From the NCBI GenBank assembly GCA_052145775.1, contig JBKQNY010000055.1, forward strand, positions 1 to 24,858: DNA of 24,858 nt, written 5' to 3'. The notes under the pieces were generated by a model, which searched no databases, was not told the DNA's origin, and was given only the letters and a program-made list of their open reading frames with translations. Source of the stretch: CAVYPR01 sp052145775 (GTDB lineage: Bacteria > Actinomycetota > Acidimicrobiia > Acidimicrobiales > RAAP-2). The position numbers and the translations under genes were made by a program. Shown here piece by piece: positions 23,554 through 24,858 of this stretch; position 1 is the first letter of the stretch; the number at the start of each line of letters is the position of its first letter.

Positions 23554-24405
23554 ATGCCCACCTACCTGGCCGAGATCGTCGCCGCCCACCGGGCGGCGGC
23601 GCGAGGGGACCGCCGCGACGTCGACGAGCTCACCGAGCGGGCCCTCGCCTGCGCTTGGGAACTGCGCCCCTTCGCCGCGGCCCTCGCGGCGCGCGCCGTC
23701 GACGGCCTGGCCGTGGTGGCCGAGGTGAAGCGCCGGTCGCCGTCCAAGGGCGACCTCGACGCCGGCCTCGACCCCGCCGCGGTGGCCGCCTCCTACGCCG
23801 CCGGCGGGGCGACCTGCCTCTCGGTCCTCACCGATGGCGACTTCTTCGGCGGTTCCCCCGACGACCTGGCCGCGGCCCGGGCCGCGGTCGGCCTCCCGGT
23901 CCTGCGCAAGGACTTCACCGTCTCCTTGGCCGACGTCTGCGACGCCCGGCTGATGGGGGCCGACGCCGTGCTGCTCATCGTCGCCGCCCTCTCCGACACC
24001 GAGCTGGCCGAGCTCTGGGGCCTGGCCGGCCGTCTCGGCCTCGACGCCCTGGTCGAGGTGCACGACCGCGACGAGGTGGCCCGGGCCCTCGACGCCGGGG
24101 CGCGACTGTTGGGGGTGAACCAGCGCGACCTGTCCACCTTCGAGGTCGACGGGGAGCGGGCCGTGCGCCTGGCGGCCGAGATCCCCGAGGACGTGGTGGC
24201 GGTGGCCGAGTCGGGGATCGGCGGTCCGGCCGACGCCGGGCGGCTGGCGGCCGCCGGCTACCAGGCGGTGCTGGTGGGGGAGTCACTCGTCCGGGCGGGC
24301 GACCGGTCGGCGGCGGTGGCCGCCCTGGCCGGCCTCCCCGTCGGGCGGCGCGCCCAGCGGGCCCGTCCCGCGGGGACGCCGCAGGCCGGGGATCGCCGGT
24401 CGTGA
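23554..24405 (+). CDS. trpC: Indole-3-glycerol-phosphate synthase
   Basis: This 283-residue TIM-barrel enzyme converts CdRP to indole-3-glycerol phosphate, the penultimate stage of tryptophan synthesis. Catalytic residues appear in the expected order: Glu57 and Lys59 (AEVKRRSPSKG), Lys119 (LRKDF), Glu168 (VEVH), Asn189 (VNQRDL), Glu219-Ser220 (AESGI), and the phosphate-binding VGESL at 241-245. ATG 23554 is chosen because homology begins at once; the frame is open upstream to 23260 but there overlaps the divergent regulator gene. The last 20 residues are an Arg/Pro-rich tail. The stop overlaps the trpF start (GTGA). Confidence 0.96.
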   Translation: MPTYLAEIVAAHRAAARGDRRDVDELTERALACAWELRPFAAALAARAVDGLAVVAEVKRRSPSKGDLDAGLDPAAVAASYAAGGATCLSVLTDGDFFGGSPDDLAAARAAVGLPVLRKDFTVSLADVCDARLMGADAVLLIVAALSDTELAELWGLAGRLGLDALVEVHDRDEVARALDAGARLLGVNQRDLSTFEVDGERAVRLAAEIPEDVVAVAESGIGGPADAGRLAAAGYQAVLVGESLVRAGDRSAAVAALAGLPVGRRAQRARPAGTPQAGDRRS

Positions 24406-24858
24406 GCCCCGCCGGAACGCCCGACGGCGGCGAGGTGGGCGGCGCCGATCTCATGGTCAAGATCTGCGGGCTCACCAACGAGGCCGACGCGCTGCTGGCC
24501 GTGGGCCTCGGGGCCGACGCCGTCGGATTCGTGTTCGCCCCCTCGCCTCGCCAGGTCGCCCCGGCCACGGTGGCCGACATCGTCAAGCGCCTTCCTCACG
24601 GCGTGCTCTCGGTCGGGGTCTTCCGGGACGAGGCGCCGGGACGGGTGGTGGACATCGCCAACCACATCGGCCTCGGTGCCGTCCAGCTCCACGGCCACGA
24701 GACGGCCGAGGAGTCGCGATGGGTGCGCCAACGGGTGCCCCGCACCATCAAGGCCTTCCCGGCCGGCGACCGGACCATCGGGCGCTTCGCCGACTTCGGG
24801 GCCGACTACATCCTCATCGACGGGGAGAACCCCGGGTCGGGGGAGGTCTTCGACTGGC
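24402..24858 (+). CDS. trpF: Phosphoribosylanthranilate isomerase, 3' end beyond window
   Basis: 152 codons are visible. The motifs are KICGLT with the catalytic Cys22, GADAVGFVFAPSPR, the barrel strand VGVF, QLHG, TIKAF, and LIDG followed by PGSG and FDW, all typical of TrpF. The enzyme isomerises PRA to CdRP, the substrate of the adjacent TrpC. GTG 24402 overlaps the trpC stop (GTGA) and gives a 17-residue Gly/Pro-rich N-terminal extension. The alternative ATG at 24453 starts right at the conserved MVKICG but has no well-placed SD. I favour coupling from the GTG with moderate certainty. Confidence 0.94.
   Translation, partial: MSPAGTPDGGEVGGADLMVKICGLTNEADALLAVGLGADAVGFVFAPSPRQVAPATVADIVKRLPHGVLSVGVFRDEAPGRVVDIANHIGLGAVQLHGHETAEESRWVRQRVPRTIKAFPAGDRTIGRFADFGADYILIDGENPGSGEVFDW

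Noticed and set aside
22726..24063. Long minus-strand frame extending the histidine kinase upstream to a 914-codon product.
   Set aside because: Beyond 22725 this frame reads through the response regulator and trpC genes in other frames. Its translation there is low-complexity Arg/Gly, while the other frames match known families.
1..24858. Search for a new defence, CRISPR, toxin-antitoxin or mobile system.
   Set aside because: No nuclease, reverse transcriptase, transposase, integrase, toxin-antitoxin pair or direct-repeat array could be supported; the novelty here lies in individual proteins.

Overview
The window looks like chromosomal DNA of a high-GC actinobacterium. An uncultured member of the Acidimicrobiia or a related lineage is my best guess, not proven. 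The grounds are strong GC bias at third codon positions, many GTG starts, and families typical of actinobacteria: a GAP/SfLAP-type membrane protein, a DUF1707 domain, DUF6069 and DUF2254 membrane proteins, and an OmpR/HisKA pair. Several genes lack a Shine-Dalgarno (SD) sequence but carry a TAnGnT motif 5-9 nt before the start, which suggests leaderless transcripts.

Left third (1-9525, minus strand): one uninterrupted reading frame of about 3,175 codons that runs off the left edge. It encodes a giant secreted mosaic protein. From the N-terminus it has a signal peptide, a beta-helix-like passenger of roughly 187-residue repeats with a paired-cysteine motif, CARDB-like, PPC-like and IPT/TIG-like segments, about eight carboxypeptidase-regulatory-like beta-sandwich repeats, an unexpected alpha-helical block of about 300 residues, a DUF7619-like segment, an Fn3-like segment, and tandem putative-Ig (He_PIG) domains. 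At the DNA level the Ig repeats are almost identical with a 261-bp period. The C-terminus and any surface anchor lie outside the window.

Middle (about 9.5-15.3 kb): a 430-bp spacer, then a possible 48-residue ORF coupled by a GTGA overlap to a GAP/SfLAP-family membrane protein (plus strand). Next come five minus-strand genes: a secreted four-cysteine protein of unknown function, a nitronate monooxygenase-like flavoenzyme, a membrane protein with a C-terminal DUF1707 domain, a heme-oxygenase-like diiron protein that keeps the CADD-type metal ligands plus the Tyr and Lys linked to self-sacrificial p-aminobenzoate synthesis, and an SRAP/YedK-type DNA-protein crosslink sensor.

Right part (15.4-24.9 kb): a two-gene ABC-2 exporter (overlapping ATGA), an RhtA/EamA-type exporter and a DUF6069-like membrane protein on the plus strand. 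Converging on them from the minus strand are a COG4705-type membrane protein with a fourfold internal motif, a DUF2254 membrane protein, and a histidine kinase/response regulator operon. Divergent from the regulator are trpC and the 5' part of trpF (overlapping GTGA), steps in tryptophan biosynthesis. Apart from the operon pairs, the genes look like independent housekeeping or envelope functions. I see no tRNA or rRNA gene, insertion sequence, CRISPR array, prophage or defence cluster.
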